Shown here: one piece after another, positions 43,141 through 51,746 of the stretch
Position numbering within the stretch: the stretch's first letter is position 1
Layout of the letters: each line of letters starts with the position of its first letter
Assembly (NCBI GenBank): GCA_029974635.1
Contig: JARKQY010000009.1
Coordinates: forward strand, 23,257 to 87,256
Direction of reading: 5' to 3'
DNA: 64,000 nt
DNA from: Bacillota bacterium
Lineage (GTDB): Bacteria; Bacillota; UBA4882; UBA8346
Notes under the pieces: model-generated
Told to the model about the DNA's origin: nothing
What the model saw: the letters and a program-made list of their open reading frames with translations, nothing else
The model's database searches: none
Translations under genes and position numbers: made by a program

Positions 43141-43187
43141 CTCGTAATCCTAGTTTTAAATGGCATTTATAGGTTAATTTCGAATAA

Positions 43188-43916
43188 TCAAAGGTCATTA
43201 TCTTTCTTGTACCAGGCTTCCCAGTGTTTTTTATCTTTTAACATTTCGGGATTCTTGATCCCTTCCAGGTTTAACTTGTTGAATTCCCGCCACTTCATCC
43301 GGTAAGCTCTCCGTCCCGAGTACACCAGCGGGCTTTTATAAAATACGGCAAACTCTTTGCCCGCTTGCCTCCCAAATTCTTTCAGGCGTATCGAAAAGTC
43401 CATCTCCTCCAGATAATATATTTTGGCGTTGAACCCGCCGATAGCCCGGAAGGCTTCGGCATCACATCCGATAAAGGCCCCAATAGCCGCCTTATACCGC
43501 CGCAAATTAATATTCGTAACAAAGATCACAAACCGGTACCACAATTTACTCCGATCCGGTTTGATAGTAGCTCCGAACCCGATATATTTACCGCTCTTAA
43601 TAGCATTAATACATTCTTTTATCAATTTCGGCTTTGGATACGAGTCAGCGTCAATGAATATCAGCCAGTCTCCTTCGGCAACACCGGCCCCGGTATTCCT
43701 GGCTTTGGCTATGACATTTTCTTTTTCAAAGACTGTTTTTACTTGCAGATTCTTGCAGACAGCCTCCGTTGCATCGCTGGAATTATTATTGCATACAATA
43801 ATCTCGTAAGAGATATCCGGCACCATATTTTCATCCATAGCTTGCCGGATTTTGCAGATGGTGTTGGCAATCACCTTTTCCTCATTATACGCCGGTATGA
43901 TCACCGATATTTTCAA
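43188..43916 (-). CDS. Family 2 glycosyltransferase
   Basis: About 242-residue GT-A enzyme. It starts KISVIIPAYNEEKVIANTI, has VCNNNSSDAT for nucleotide binding, and DWLIFIDADSYPKP as the metal-binding DxD region; the acceptor side has AIGGFNAKIYYLEEMDFSIRL with the ED-type catalytic base. The donor sugar is unknown. A TTG at 43916 follows GGGGGAT and gives the usual N-terminus; an ATG at 43931 has no ribosome site. There is no membrane anchor. It is convergent with the barrel-protein gene across a 47-bp gap. Confidence 0.88.
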   Translation of the reverse strand: MKISVIIPAYNEEKVIANTICKIRQAMDENMVPDISYEIIVCNNNSSDATEAVCKNLQVKTVFEKENVIAKARNTGAGVAEGDWLIFIDADSYPKPKLIKECINAIKSGKYIGFGATIKPDRSKLWYRFVIFVTNINLRRYKAAIGAFIGCDAEAFRAIGGFNAKIYYLEEMDFSIRLKEFGRQAGKEFAVFYKSPLVYSGRRAYRMKWREFNKLNLEGIKNPEMLKDKKHWEAWYKKDNDL

Positions 43917-43982
43917 GATAACATCCCCCATTATTATTTTATCATAATTAACAATTTATTTTTAGCATTGACATCATAATCG

Positions 43983-44351
43983 TTACTGTTTGGAATTTAA
44001 ATTTTCAGTTACCCGCAATTGTACGATTTTTTTTATCAGGTCAACGGGTAATGGTTCTTCCATTGGGAATTGAACCGAACCTTTGGCATATTTATATTTT
44101 GACAACTCGCTTTTAAATGCGTCAATACCGCTCGGTCCCGGGTAAAAACCGATATGTTTTGCATAACCGGCAAAATGAACCAGGTTTCCGTTTAGAACGA
44201 AGGTAGGCATTTGCCAACTGATTTTTTCCCGCGCTTGCGGCGCTTGTTCTCTTATAACTTCCCGGATTTCAACCAGCTTCTTTTGAATATGTTCCGGAAA
44301 AGAATGAATGTACTCATCAATTGACTGATATTCCGGTTTATTTTTGTCCAT
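43983..44351 (-). CDS. DUF1801 (YdhG-like) protein
   Basis: 122-residue soluble protein. IDEYIHSFPEHIQKKLVEIR, EKISWQMPTFVLNGNLVHFA and HIGFYPGPSGIDAF are the hallmarks of DUF1801, a small fold related to iron-chaperone frataxin-like YdhG proteins; no activity is established. ATG at 44351 follows AAGGAGAG by seven bases. It is the third gene of the TetR-methyltransferase unit, 13 bp after the methyltransferase stop. Confidence 0.85.
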   Translation of the reverse strand: MDKNKPEYQSIDEYIHSFPEHIQKKLVEIREVIREQAPQAREKISWQMPTFVLNGNLVHFAGYAKHIGFYPGPSGIDAFKSELSKYKYAKGSVQFPMEEPLPVDLIKKIVQLRVTENLNSKQ

Positions 44352-44364
44352 AAGGCATCTCTCC

Positions 44365-45255
44365 TTAATCTTTTCTTTGCAACGCCGTGACCAGGCAATG
44401 AGTCCCATTAACCCTGCCAACGATCTTTCCTTTTTCATCGTTAAAAAATCTGTCTTCCAGATCATTTGCATCCAGATGACATACTGCTTCAAAACCGTAC
44501 TTTGATAAAAACTCATTAATACTTCCTTTCTCGATTCCAAACACCCAAGCTTCATTCACCCTGGAAACCCGGCGGAGCATATCTTCTTCACCGTAGTATA
44601 AATTCTCTTTTCGTAAAACGGAGGCATAAATATAGTCAAAGACAATCTTGCTTCCTGAACCTGAGTATCCTTGAATTATTTTGAAGATTTGATCCACCGC
44701 CTCCGGCTGTAAGTACATGGTCAAGCCTTCCAGAATAAAAAGGCTTTTTTTATTCGTTTCAAAACCGCTTTCTTTGAGCCTGTCACCAATACTCTGTTTC
44801 TCAAAATTAATGGGAATAAGGACCAGGTTTTCAGGAGTTATAACCCCCTTTTCCCGAAATCTTTCAATTTTCGCATTTTGGGTAACCGGAACATCCAGCT
44901 CAAATATTTTGGTGTCTTTGGCGATAGTATGAAACCGTATAGCACGGGAATCAAATCCGGCGCCAAAAATGAGTATTTGTTCAAAACCCTCTGCCAGGGT
45001 ATTTTTAAATTCGGTATCGATAAATTTTGTCCTGGCGATTACATATTCATAAATTCCTTTCGGATTAAACCATTTGATAAAGTTGCGTCTGACGCAAGGT
45101 ATTTTAGTCAATGGTTTGATAAACGACGGAACTAATACTGCCGAAATATAATCATCACTTTTATACTGCGCTCTGTCTTCCGAGTAAGATGCGGCTCTTG
45201 AGAAACAAGTCATTTCGGCTGTTCTTGAAGTTCTGGATTCGATTCTTTGCGCCAC
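44365..45255 (-). CDS. SAM-dependent methyltransferase (leucine carboxyl methyltransferase-like)
   Basis: 296-residue class I methyltransferase in the LCMT/TIGR00027-like group. The SAM-binding loop is ILIFGAGFDSRAIRF near residue 97, followed by FELDVPVTQNAKIER and LFILEGLTMYLQPEAV. Substrates in bacteria include small carboxylates or polyketide-like products; none can be named here. It lies 18 bp after the TetR gene, so the regulator probably controls it. Confidence 0.87.
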   Translation of the reverse strand: MAQRIESRTSRTAEMTCFSRAASYSEDRAQYKSDDYISAVLVPSFIKPLTKIPCVRRNFIKWFNPKGIYEYVIARTKFIDTEFKNTLAEGFEQILIFGAGFDSRAIRFHTIAKDTKIFELDVPVTQNAKIERFREKGVITPENLVLIPINFEKQSIGDRLKESGFETNKKSLFILEGLTMYLQPEAVDQIFKIIQGYSGSGSKIVFDYIYASVLRKENLYYGEEDMLRRVSRVNEAWVFGIEKGSINEFLSKYGFEAVCHLDANDLEDRFFNDEKGKIVGRVNGTHCLVTALQRKD

Positions 45256-45273
45256 GATTTCACTCCTATACTG

Positions 45274-45873
45274 CTATTTTTGGCGAAACACACCCTGCCA
45301 GCCGTGATAAACAAAAATCAAAAACTCTTCCCCGATCTTTTCCACCTGTTCTTGGCTGGTTACTGACAAAATCATCTGCTCAATTATACTTACATAGAAA
45401 TTGGCAACACACCGGACAAAAAATTTCGAAATCTCCCGCTTCGACTTGATTGCGCTGACCCAATCAAACAATACAGCCGTAAAAGCATCGACCACTTTAT
45501 CCCGGAAACTCTCCAGGGATGAACCCCTTGCCTGAAAAAACAGCAATTTTACATCGGTCAGATTTTCGGTTACGAATTGGGTTACCACGCCCATAACGAA
45601 TTTTTGCGTTTCTTTAGTATAAGCATCCGCTTCTTTCGGCACGTTGAATATTCTTGCCGATTCGAGTCCCTGGTGAATTTTAACCACTGTCGGTTCCAAA
45701 ATGGAACAAAAAAGATGGTCCTTGTCGTGAAAATAATTATAGATATTGCTTTTGGAAGTCCCGGCCTTGGCGGTAATAGCGCGGATGGAGGCCTTCTCAA
45801 ATCCCTTTTCCAGGAACTCTTCCCTGGCCACATCCATAATCCGTTGTTTTATTTCATTTTTTGCATACTGCAT
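45274..45873 (-). CDS. TetR-family transcriptional regulator
   Basis: 199 residues. The N-terminal HTH is KQRIMDVAREEFLEKGFEKA then SIRAITAKAGTSKSNIYNYF, the TetR signature; the C-terminal ligand domain is helical. GGGGAG precedes the ATG by six bases. A consensus sigma-A promoter and a 36-bp palindrome lie directly upstream (45898-45962), so autoregulation is very likely. Downstream in the same unit are a methyltransferase and a DUF1801 protein. The inducer is unknown. Confidence 0.93.
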   Translation of the reverse strand: MQYAKNEIKQRIMDVAREEFLEKGFEKASIRAITAKAGTSKSNIYNYFHDKDHLFCSILEPTVVKIHQGLESARIFNVPKEADAYTKETQKFVMGVVTQFVTENLTDVKLLFFQARGSSLESFRDKVVDAFTAVLFDWVSAIKSKREISKFFVRCVANFYVSIIEQMILSVTSQEQVEKIGEEFLIFVYHGWQGVFRQK

Positions 45874-45897
45874 AATCTACTCCCCGAAACAAAAGAG

Positions 45898-45962
45898 AAA
45901 AGTACACTGCACTTATAAGTACAGTGTACTTTTATGATAACAATACCTATTGCCTTTGTCAA
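45898..45962 (-). promoter_or_regulatory. Sigma-A promoter with overlapping TetR operator
   Basis: On the minus strand TTGACA (45962-45957), a 17-bp spacer and TATCAT (45939-45934) form a near-perfect promoter. Immediately downstream, 45898-45933 is a palindrome whose arms AAAAGTACACTG and CAGTGTACTTTT flank a nearly symmetric CACTTATAAGTA, with only one mismatched pair. The TetR start is 25 bp further on. Confidence 0.85.
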
Positions 45963-46007
45963 GTTTATTCACTGGATTAATTGTTACATTGTTTAGAAAA
46001 CGTTTTA

Positions 46008-46535
46008 CTAATATTCAATTCCCTTTCTTGCCTTAATCCCCCGGCTCATGGGGTGTTTTACGGCCTGAATCTCGGAGACATAATCCGCCCGCTGGATCAA
46101 CTCAGCCGGCGCATTTCTTCCAGTAAGAACCACCTCCAGTTCTTCCGGTTTATACTCAATGAAAGACAGGGCCTCAGCAGTGGAAATAGCGCCAATTGAA
46201 ATGGCAGCCATCATTTCATCCAAAATAATTAAATTCCAATCACCACTCTTGGCGGCAGCCAGGGCATATTGAAAACCATTGCGAATATCCTCCCGGCAGG
46301 CCTCCAGTTCCGCCTGGTTCATCTGGTTGGTGAATTTGACGGTCTCTTTGTTTCGATAAACCTCAAAACCAGGTTTCAAGCTTTCCAGAACCAATATTTC
46401 ACCGGTATTCCTGCCCTTTAAAAATTGGATCATCAATACTTTCATACCCCTGCCCAAAGCCCGGATGCCGAGCCCGATGGCGGCAGTAGTCTTGCCTTTG
46501 CCATCTCCCGTATAAACGTGGACCAATCCTTGCAT
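46008..46535 (-). CDS. cobO: Cob(I)yrinic acid a,c-diamide adenosyltransferase
   Basis: 175-residue CobA/CobO/BtuR enzyme that adds the 5'-deoxyadenosyl group to the reduced corrinoid using ATP. VHVYTGDGKGKTTAAIGL is the P-loop, and NLIILDEMMAAISIG and VVLTGRNAPAELIQRADYVSE are family-specific. ATG at 46535 follows GGTGG; an ATG at 46553 would add six residues. It is the last gene of the cobalamin cluster, 28 bp after the aminotransferase-like gene. Confidence 0.92.
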   Translation of the reverse strand: MQGLVHVYTGDGKGKTTAAIGLGIRALGRGMKVLMIQFLKGRNTGEILVLESLKPGFEVYRNKETVKFTNQMNQAELEACREDIRNGFQYALAAAKSGDWNLIILDEMMAAISIGAISTAEALSFIEYKPEELEVVLTGRNAPAELIQRADYVSEIQAVKHPMSRGIKARKGIEY

Positions 46536-46562
46536 CAATAAATCGCCACCCATTAATGAATT

Positions 46563-47663
46563 TTAATAATTTGCCAGTTCTTCCCGGAGCATCTCAACCA
46601 GTCTTAAGTTACTGGCCCGGTCCTTGACCGCGACTCTGAAATAGCGGTCATTTAAGTACCGGAAATTGGCCGCGTTCCGGATCAGGATGCCTCTCTTCCC
46701 TAACCGGTCATGAAGCTCTCCGGCATCAAGAGCGCCGTCCAGCAGTTTGACCAGGATAAAATTGGCCTCCGGCGGAAAGGCTTTTAATCCGGGAATAGCC
46801 CCCAATCGCCCGTATAACCATTCCTTCTCCCCCTTAAGCCAAGCCGAGGTCCGCGCGAGATATTCTCTAGCCTTAGTTAAATACTCTCCGGCGCAAGCCG
46901 CCATGTTATTCACCGGCCAGGGTTGCTGCCGGAAACGCATTCGGTCGATGAAGTCTTGATTCCCGATGCCATATCCCAGGCGCAGACCCGGTACGGCGAA
47001 TATCTTGGTGAAGGCCCTGACAATGAATAGATTATCGCAGGCGGGAACATATTTCACCATGGAGTTGGCTGAGGAACCTTCCGTCAATTCGATGAAAGCC
47101 TCATCGATCACCACCATGGTCCGGCAACGGCCAGCTTGCCGGATGAGATATTCCAGCTCCGCCGGTTTGAGCAGCGACGAAGTGGGATTATTCGGATTGC
47201 ACAGCATCAGGCAATCAACGCCTTGCGCCATTTCCGCCGCCAGTTCTTCAATCTCCGGCTGAAAACTGGCCGCTTCCCGCAACTCGAAATGGCGGATCTC
47301 CGCCCCGGCCAAAATCGCGCTTTGCTCATACTCTACGAAGGTCGGGGCCGGTATCAGCACCCGCTTCGGTTTCAGGGTCTGAAACAGGAGCGCAATGATC
47401 TCCGCCGCGCCATTCCCGGGGATAATCCGGCCGGCGGATATCCCGGTATATACCGCCAACTCCCGGCGCAACCCTTTATATTCCGGGTCCGGATAATCAG
47501 TTAACCGGCTGATGCTCTGGACCAATAATTCCTGCAAGCCGTCAGGTATTCCCAACGGGTTAATATTGGCGCTGAAATCCAAAAAAGCCTCCCGGTTCTT
47601 TTGAAAGATTTCCGCCGCCCGCTCCAGGTTCCCGCCATGTTCATAGCCACGATTCACCGGCAT
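46563..47663 (-). CDS. cobD: Threonine-phosphate decarboxylase / CobC-like PLP enzyme
   Basis: 366-residue class I/II aminotransferase-fold protein. It is similar to Salmonella CobD, which makes (R)-1-amino-2-propanol O-2-phosphate for the nucleotide loop; alphaproteobacterial CobC is related. The N-terminus YEHGGNL and FLDFSANINPLG are typical; CNPNNPTSSLL, VVIDEAFIELTEG and the PLP lysine in RAFTKIFAVPGLRLGYGI are present. It lies between cobO and the inserted membrane-protein gene. It resembles histidinol-phosphate aminotransferase, but the context decides for cobalamin. Confidence 0.9.
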   Translation of the reverse strand: MPVNRGYEHGGNLERAAEIFQKNREAFLDFSANINPLGIPDGLQELLVQSISRLTDYPDPEYKGLRRELAVYTGISAGRIIPGNGAAEIIALLFQTLKPKRVLIPAPTFVEYEQSAILAGAEIRHFELREAASFQPEIEELAAEMAQGVDCLMLCNPNNPTSSLLKPAELEYLIRQAGRCRTMVVIDEAFIELTEGSSANSMVKYVPACDNLFIVRAFTKIFAVPGLRLGYGIGNQDFIDRMRFRQQPWPVNNMAACAGEYLTKAREYLARTSAWLKGEKEWLYGRLGAIPGLKAFPPEANFILVKLLDGALDAGELHDRLGKRGILIRNAANFRYLNDRYFRVAVKDRASNLRLVEMLREELANY

Positions 47664-47773
47664 TTATTATTCACATCCCTATGAAAAGCAGTTATTGGGT
47701 ATTGGTTGTTAGTTATTAGTTTTCGTTAGTTTTTGACAAGACTGCTTAGAAAATGAATTCTCGCTCACTTATG

Positions 47774-47849
47774 AAGGTGTGGCTTTGAACTCAATCCGCG
47801 GGCTAAAGTCCACGGCTGACAAAGACCTTACCGGTTAAAACCGGTATAC
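47774..47849 (-). repeat. Left inverted copy of a double-hairpin repeat
   Basis: Contains AATCCGCGGGCTAAAGTCCA with its CCGCGGG/CC(A/C)CGG stem, then TTACCGGTTAAAACCGGTA, a second 8-bp stem. An inverted copy lies at 49027-49103 on the other side of the gene 47867-48901. Left of it, 47664-47773 is simple AT-rich sequence with TTAGTTATTAG words. Confidence 0.75.
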
Positions 47850-47866
47850 ACAATCATTGAGATACC

Positions 47867-48901
47867 TCATTCAGAATCTAGTAACCCAATAATATTTTGC
47901 ATAACAGTATTTTTTGAGAGAGATTTATCGTTTGAAAGTATAATTATTGATATTGGCCGATTATTCTTTTCTTTATGCCATAGAGACGCTTCATAACCTC
48001 TACTTTTTATTAGCTCTTTAGCATAACCTTTCCATTTGGGAGAATCAATTTTAATAAAATCATCGGTTCCCATCATAAAAGTTCTAATTACCAATGCGCA
48101 TAAGCTTATTTTCTCTTTTAGCACTTTTTCACCAAATACATAGCTATCTTCTTCTCCTAGCAATCTCCCGAGAGAAGCCATATCCAAAAAGAGATTATTC
48201 ACAAAAGAATTATTTCGTGAGATCATTAATATAGTTTTATTATTATCAATAAATATTACTTGATTATTACGTGTTGGTTGTTTTTGTTGCATTCCTTTTG
48301 GAATTCTTACTTTTAAATCAAAAATCGTATATTCATCAAATTCGCCTTTGTTGATAATAGTACTAATATCCCATTTTATTTTTGAAAGAGTAACAATACA
48401 ATCATATTGAGAAAAATATACAAACCTAAAGAATCCATAAAATAACATAAGCAAGGTCAATCCCAAAATAGAGATGATATTCTTCAGTCTCATGCTTTTA
48501 TATTGCTTTTTTTTTAAATCATAAAGCGTTAAAATTGCTTTTTGATTAAAAGAGTAAATAATAATTATTGAAACACACAATAGAATAAGTAATTGAAGAG
48601 GGTTGGTTAACCAACCCAATATCATGAAAGTACCGGAAATAACCATCAATGAAATATAGCCGATGGTCAACATTGCCCCCGGAGTCGCGGGTTTTAATCG
48701 AAAACCGGAATAACCTGTAATTATACAGAAAACTCCTAAACATATAGGTAAAAGACTTAATAAAAGCCAAGTAGAACTACACCAGACACCATCAAACAAC
48801 TTTAAGAAAAAATAAAGTTTATTGGTTACAACAAAAATGTAATAAATACCCATGCCTATAACAATATTACAAAAAATTATATTCCATAATGTTTTTTTCA
48901 T
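47867..48901 (-). CDS. Membrane protein of unknown function interrupting the cobalamin cluster
   Basis: 344 residues. Four or five hydrophobic segments in the first 170 residues are followed by a soluble domain (about 175-344) with mixed alpha/beta pattern, for example NQVIFIDNNKTILMISRNN and RPISIIILSNDKSL. No family is recognised. The sequence is clearly more AT-rich than the cob genes on both sides, and the gene is flanked by inverted repeats, so it looks acquired. ATG at 48901 follows AAAGGTGAGG. It separates cbiB from the cobD-like gene and has no obvious role in B12 synthesis. Confidence 0.7.
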   Translation of the reverse strand: MKKTLWNIIFCNIVIGMGIYYIFVVTNKLYFFLKLFDGVWCSSTWLLLSLLPICLGVFCIITGYSGFRLKPATPGAMLTIGYISLMVISGTFMILGWLTNPLQLLILLCVSIIIIYSFNQKAILTLYDLKKKQYKSMRLKNIISILGLTLLMLFYGFFRFVYFSQYDCIVTLSKIKWDISTIINKGEFDEYTIFDLKVRIPKGMQQKQPTRNNQVIFIDNNKTILMISRNNSFVNNLFLDMASLGRLLGEEDSYVFGEKVLKEKISLCALVIRTFMMGTDDFIKIDSPKWKGYAKELIKSRGYEASLWHKEKNNRPISIIILSNDKSLSKNTVMQNIIGLLDSE

Positions 48902-49026
48902 ATACCTCACCTTTCAGCTAGACCGCCGGATACAGGCGCGGATTTTTTTCGCACATAGCCGATAGCTAGCTATTAAAGGAACTGACGAACTAAGAAGCTG
49001 TAACTAATGGACTGCCACTAAGGTTT

Positions 49027-49103
49027 TATACCGGTTTTAACCGGTAAGATTTTTCCCAGCCGTGGGTTTTAACCCGCGGATTGAGGTCGGAGCCATGCAT
49101 TCA
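49027..49103 (+). repeat. Right inverted copy of the double-hairpin repeat
   Basis: TATACCGGTTTTAACCGGTA then CCGTGGGTTTTAACCCGCGG, the reverse complement of the arrangement at 47774-47849. Similarity runs over about 75 bp. It may mark the border of an inserted segment or act as hairpin RNA. Confidence 0.75.
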
Positions 49104-49215
49104 CTAATTGGAATCAGAGCTACACACTCACGGTTGGAAGTCAAATCCATACTCCACGGATTGATACCAAAGCCACACCCCAACCCGATTGGGATCAAAG
49201 ACAGCCAATAACCCA
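49079..49215. repeat. Degenerate tandem repeat, period about 26-28 bp
   Basis: Five imperfect units start at about 49079, 49108, 49134, 49160 and 49188, each like GATTGA..TCAAAGCCACAC..CAC. The first unit is part of the right inverted repeat. The last runs into the 3' end of cbiB, so the final CbiB residues are encoded by repeat sequence. Confidence 0.6.
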
Positions 49216-50190
49216 CAACACCCCAACCCCAACCGCAAAAAACAAAAATGATGTTACCCACATAATTTTAATGGTCTCCGGTATGTCCCGCAGTTCCAGT
49301 TCCTTAATATCGTCTCCGATAGTAGGCTTTTCCACCGGTTGGCCGAAGTAAATATTGGTACCGCCCATACGGACTCCCAAAGCTCCGGCCATTGCCGCTT
49401 CCGGATAGGCGCAATTAGGGCTTTGATGGTTCCGGCGGTCCCGTAGCATGGTTTGAAAACTGTGGCGGAACCCTTTGCCGCAGCAAAAAGCGGCCGCCGG
49501 GATGAATACTCCGGAGAGCCTGGCCGGGATATAGTTCAACGCATCGTCAAGCTTGGCGGAAGCCCGGCCAAAATGAAAATAGCGTTCATTCTTATATCCC
49601 ACCATGGAGTCCAGGGTGCTGGCGGCTTTAAAGGCATAGGCCAAGGGCGCCCCCATACCGAAGGGCAAACCCAGGAAGATAAAGAACAGAGGCGACAGGA
49701 TACCGTCCACAGTGTTTTCAGCCGCAGTCTCCACCACTGCCCTGACGATCCCTTTTTCATCAAGGGTGTGAGTATCTCTTCCCACCAGCATTCCAACCTG
49801 TTTCCTGGCTCCGGCCAAATCGCCTTGCCGCAACAGCCGGTAAACTTTGAAGGATTCATTCGCCAGGCATCTGCCAGCCAGTGCCGAGTATATGAAATAT
49901 ATGTTGCAGCCATGGAAAATTACCGGACTGACCTGTTTAGCCACGGCCAAAATCCCAAAAACACCGCCAAAAGTTGCACCAACCACGAAAAGGGTCAATA
50001 TTGCTCCTGCAATCCTCTCCTCGGCAGCTTGCTGACCGCCGCCGGAATGGATGGCGCTTCGCAGTACTTTTTCTGCTTTGGCGATGAGCCGGCCGATGAA
50101 CCGGACCGGATGCGGGAAGCGGGGCGGGTCTCCCAACACTGCATCCAGCAGGAAAGCCGCCCCGGCGTCAATGATTAAACTCAGGTCCAT
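49195..50190 (-). CDS. cbiB: Adenosylcobinamide-phosphate synthase
   Basis: 331-residue membrane enzyme that attaches (R)-1-amino-2-propanol phosphate to adenosylcobyric acid. CbiB/CobD family marks are AFLLDAVLGDPPRFPHPVRF, LVGRDTHTLDEKGIVRAVVE, AENTVDGILSPLFFIFLGLP and YKNERYFHFGRASAKLDDALNYIPARL. Four to five transmembrane helices are expected. The C-terminal end overlaps a tandem repeat. It starts nine bases after cbiP ends. Confidence 0.94.
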   Translation of the reverse strand: MDLSLIIDAGAAFLLDAVLGDPPRFPHPVRFIGRLIAKAEKVLRSAIHSGGGQQAAEERIAGAILTLFVVGATFGGVFGILAVAKQVSPVIFHGCNIYFIYSALAGRCLANESFKVYRLLRQGDLAGARKQVGMLVGRDTHTLDEKGIVRAVVETAAENTVDGILSPLFFIFLGLPFGMGAPLAYAFKAASTLDSMVGYKNERYFHFGRASAKLDDALNYIPARLSGVFIPAAAFCCGKGFRHSFQTMLRDRRNHQSPNCAYPEAAMAGALGVRMGGTNIYFGQPVEKPTIGDDIKELELRDIPETIKIMWVTSFLFFAVGVGVLWVIGCL

Positions 50191-50198
50191 ATTGGATA

Positions 50199-51746
50199 CT
50201 ATCGCTCCTCTTCGAGATTCATGATCCGGTAAATCGTCTCCAGATCCACACTTTCCCGGATCACCCGCGCCAGCGTGTCATACTCGGCCTGCTTAAAATC
50301 ATCATGATCGGGAACCAATATATTTAAAGGAGCCAGCCCTTTCTTCTTCCGTAAGGAGTTGATGATACCTTTGGTAAATTCACCGTTGTCCAATATACCG
50401 TGAATATAGGTACCGATTACATTTCCCATTGGGTTGACCGCTCCGTCCATGGCACCGCTCCCATTGGCGGCGCTGTTTTGAAGCCTGGCAAACGGCAGGC
50501 AATCTGCTTCCGATGAAGATACGCCCTGATGGATCTCGTACCCTCTAACCTTTTGGCTCCCTACTCCTTCCAAAATTCCACAATTTCCGGCAACTATCGC
50601 TTCCACCTGGACGGTCTTCTTCTCCCGGGCCAAAACCGTATTTACCGCAAGCAGCCTCATCCCTTGAATCTTTCGTTCCGAACTCTCCACTCCGTCCGGA
50701 TCGCAAATTTCATTACCCAGCATCTGAAACCCGCCGCAAATACCGAAAACCGGAACCCCTTCCCCCTGCAACCGGAGTATTTCCGCTTCAAGGCCGCATC
50801 TCCGGATATGCAGCAAGTCCGCAACCGTATTTTTGGTCCCCGGCAATACAATCAGATCCGGCCTGCCGAATCCCTGTTTCGCCGGTGTACAGTCATCCAC
50901 ATATCTCAGCCTGACCCCGGGTATGCGTTCCAGGGGATTAAAGTCGGTAAAATTGGAAATATGAGGCAGCCGCAGGACGGCGATCTCGATTTCACTTTCA
51001 CCACAAATCCGCGAAGATCCGAACCGTTCGGTCACACTGTCTTCATCATCAATTCCCAGCTTCAAATAAGGAATAACCCCCAGCACCGGAACCTTAATAA
51101 TCTCTTCAATCATGGCGATTCCGGGTTTCAGAATCTCCAGATCGCCCCGGAACTTATTAATGATAACTCCTTTAACCCTCCGCTTCTCTTCCTCGGAAAG
51201 CAGCAGCATCGTGCCTGCCAATGCGGCGAAGACCCCGCCCTTATCGATATCGCCCGCCAGAATCACCGGAGCGTCGGCGATTTCAGCCATTCCCATATTA
51301 ACGATATCCTTGTCGCGCAAATTGATCTCCGCCGGGCTTCCCGCTCCTTCGATGACGATGATATCATTCTCGGCGGCCAATTCCCGGAAGACCTGTCCAA
51401 TCATCCCCGCCAATTGCGGCTTATAATCGTGATACTCTACCGCCGACATATTGCCCAGAACTTTTCCCTTGATGATGACTTGCGCTTTCTTATCGGTGGT
51501 GGGCTTCAGCAGGATGGGATTCATCCGGACATCCGGCTTTAGCCCCGCCGCCTCGGCCTGTACCACCTGGGCCCGGCCCATTTCATGCCCATCCTCCGTG
51601 ATGAATGAATTAAGCGCCATGTTTTGCGATTTGAAAGGCGCCACCCGGTAACCGTCCTGCCGGAATATGCGGCAGAGACCGGCGGCAATGATGCTTTTAC
51701 CCACGGATGAAGCCGTGCCCTGAACCATGATACATCTGGCGCTCAT
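50199..51746 (-). CDS. cbiP: Cobyric acid synthase
   Basis: 515-residue glutamine amidotransferase that amidates the b, d, e and g side chains of adenosylcobyrinic acid a,c-diamide. The N-terminal synthetase has MVQGTASSVGKSIIAAGL and FKSQNMALNSFITEDGHEMG. The C-terminal amidotransferase has the Cys nucleophile in GVPVFGICGGFQMLG and His in IHGILDNGEF. It overlaps the cbiA stop by four bases, so translation is coupled. Confidence 0.96.
   Translation of the reverse strand: MSARCIMVQGTASSVGKSIIAAGLCRIFRQDGYRVAPFKSQNMALNSFITEDGHEMGRAQVVQAEAAGLKPDVRMNPILLKPTTDKKAQVIIKGKVLGNMSAVEYHDYKPQLAGMIGQVFRELAAENDIIVIEGAGSPAEINLRDKDIVNMGMAEIADAPVILAGDIDKGGVFAALAGTMLLLSEEEKRRVKGVIINKFRGDLEILKPGIAMIEEIIKVPVLGVIPYLKLGIDDEDSVTERFGSSRICGESEIEIAVLRLPHISNFTDFNPLERIPGVRLRYVDDCTPAKQGFGRPDLIVLPGTKNTVADLLHIRRCGLEAEILRLQGEGVPVFGICGGFQMLGNEICDPDGVESSERKIQGMRLLAVNTVLAREKKTVQVEAIVAGNCGILEGVGSQKVRGYEIHQGVSSSEADCLPFARLQNSAANGSGAMDGAVNPMGNVIGTYIHGILDNGEFTKGIINSLRKKKGLAPLNILVPDHDDFKQAEYDTLARVIRESVDLETIYRIMNLEEER

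Noticed and set aside
47700..49200. CRISPR array or integron attC sites
   Set aside because: The repeats flanking the inserted gene are two inverted copies plus a degenerate tandem run, with no regular spacers, cas genes or integrase.
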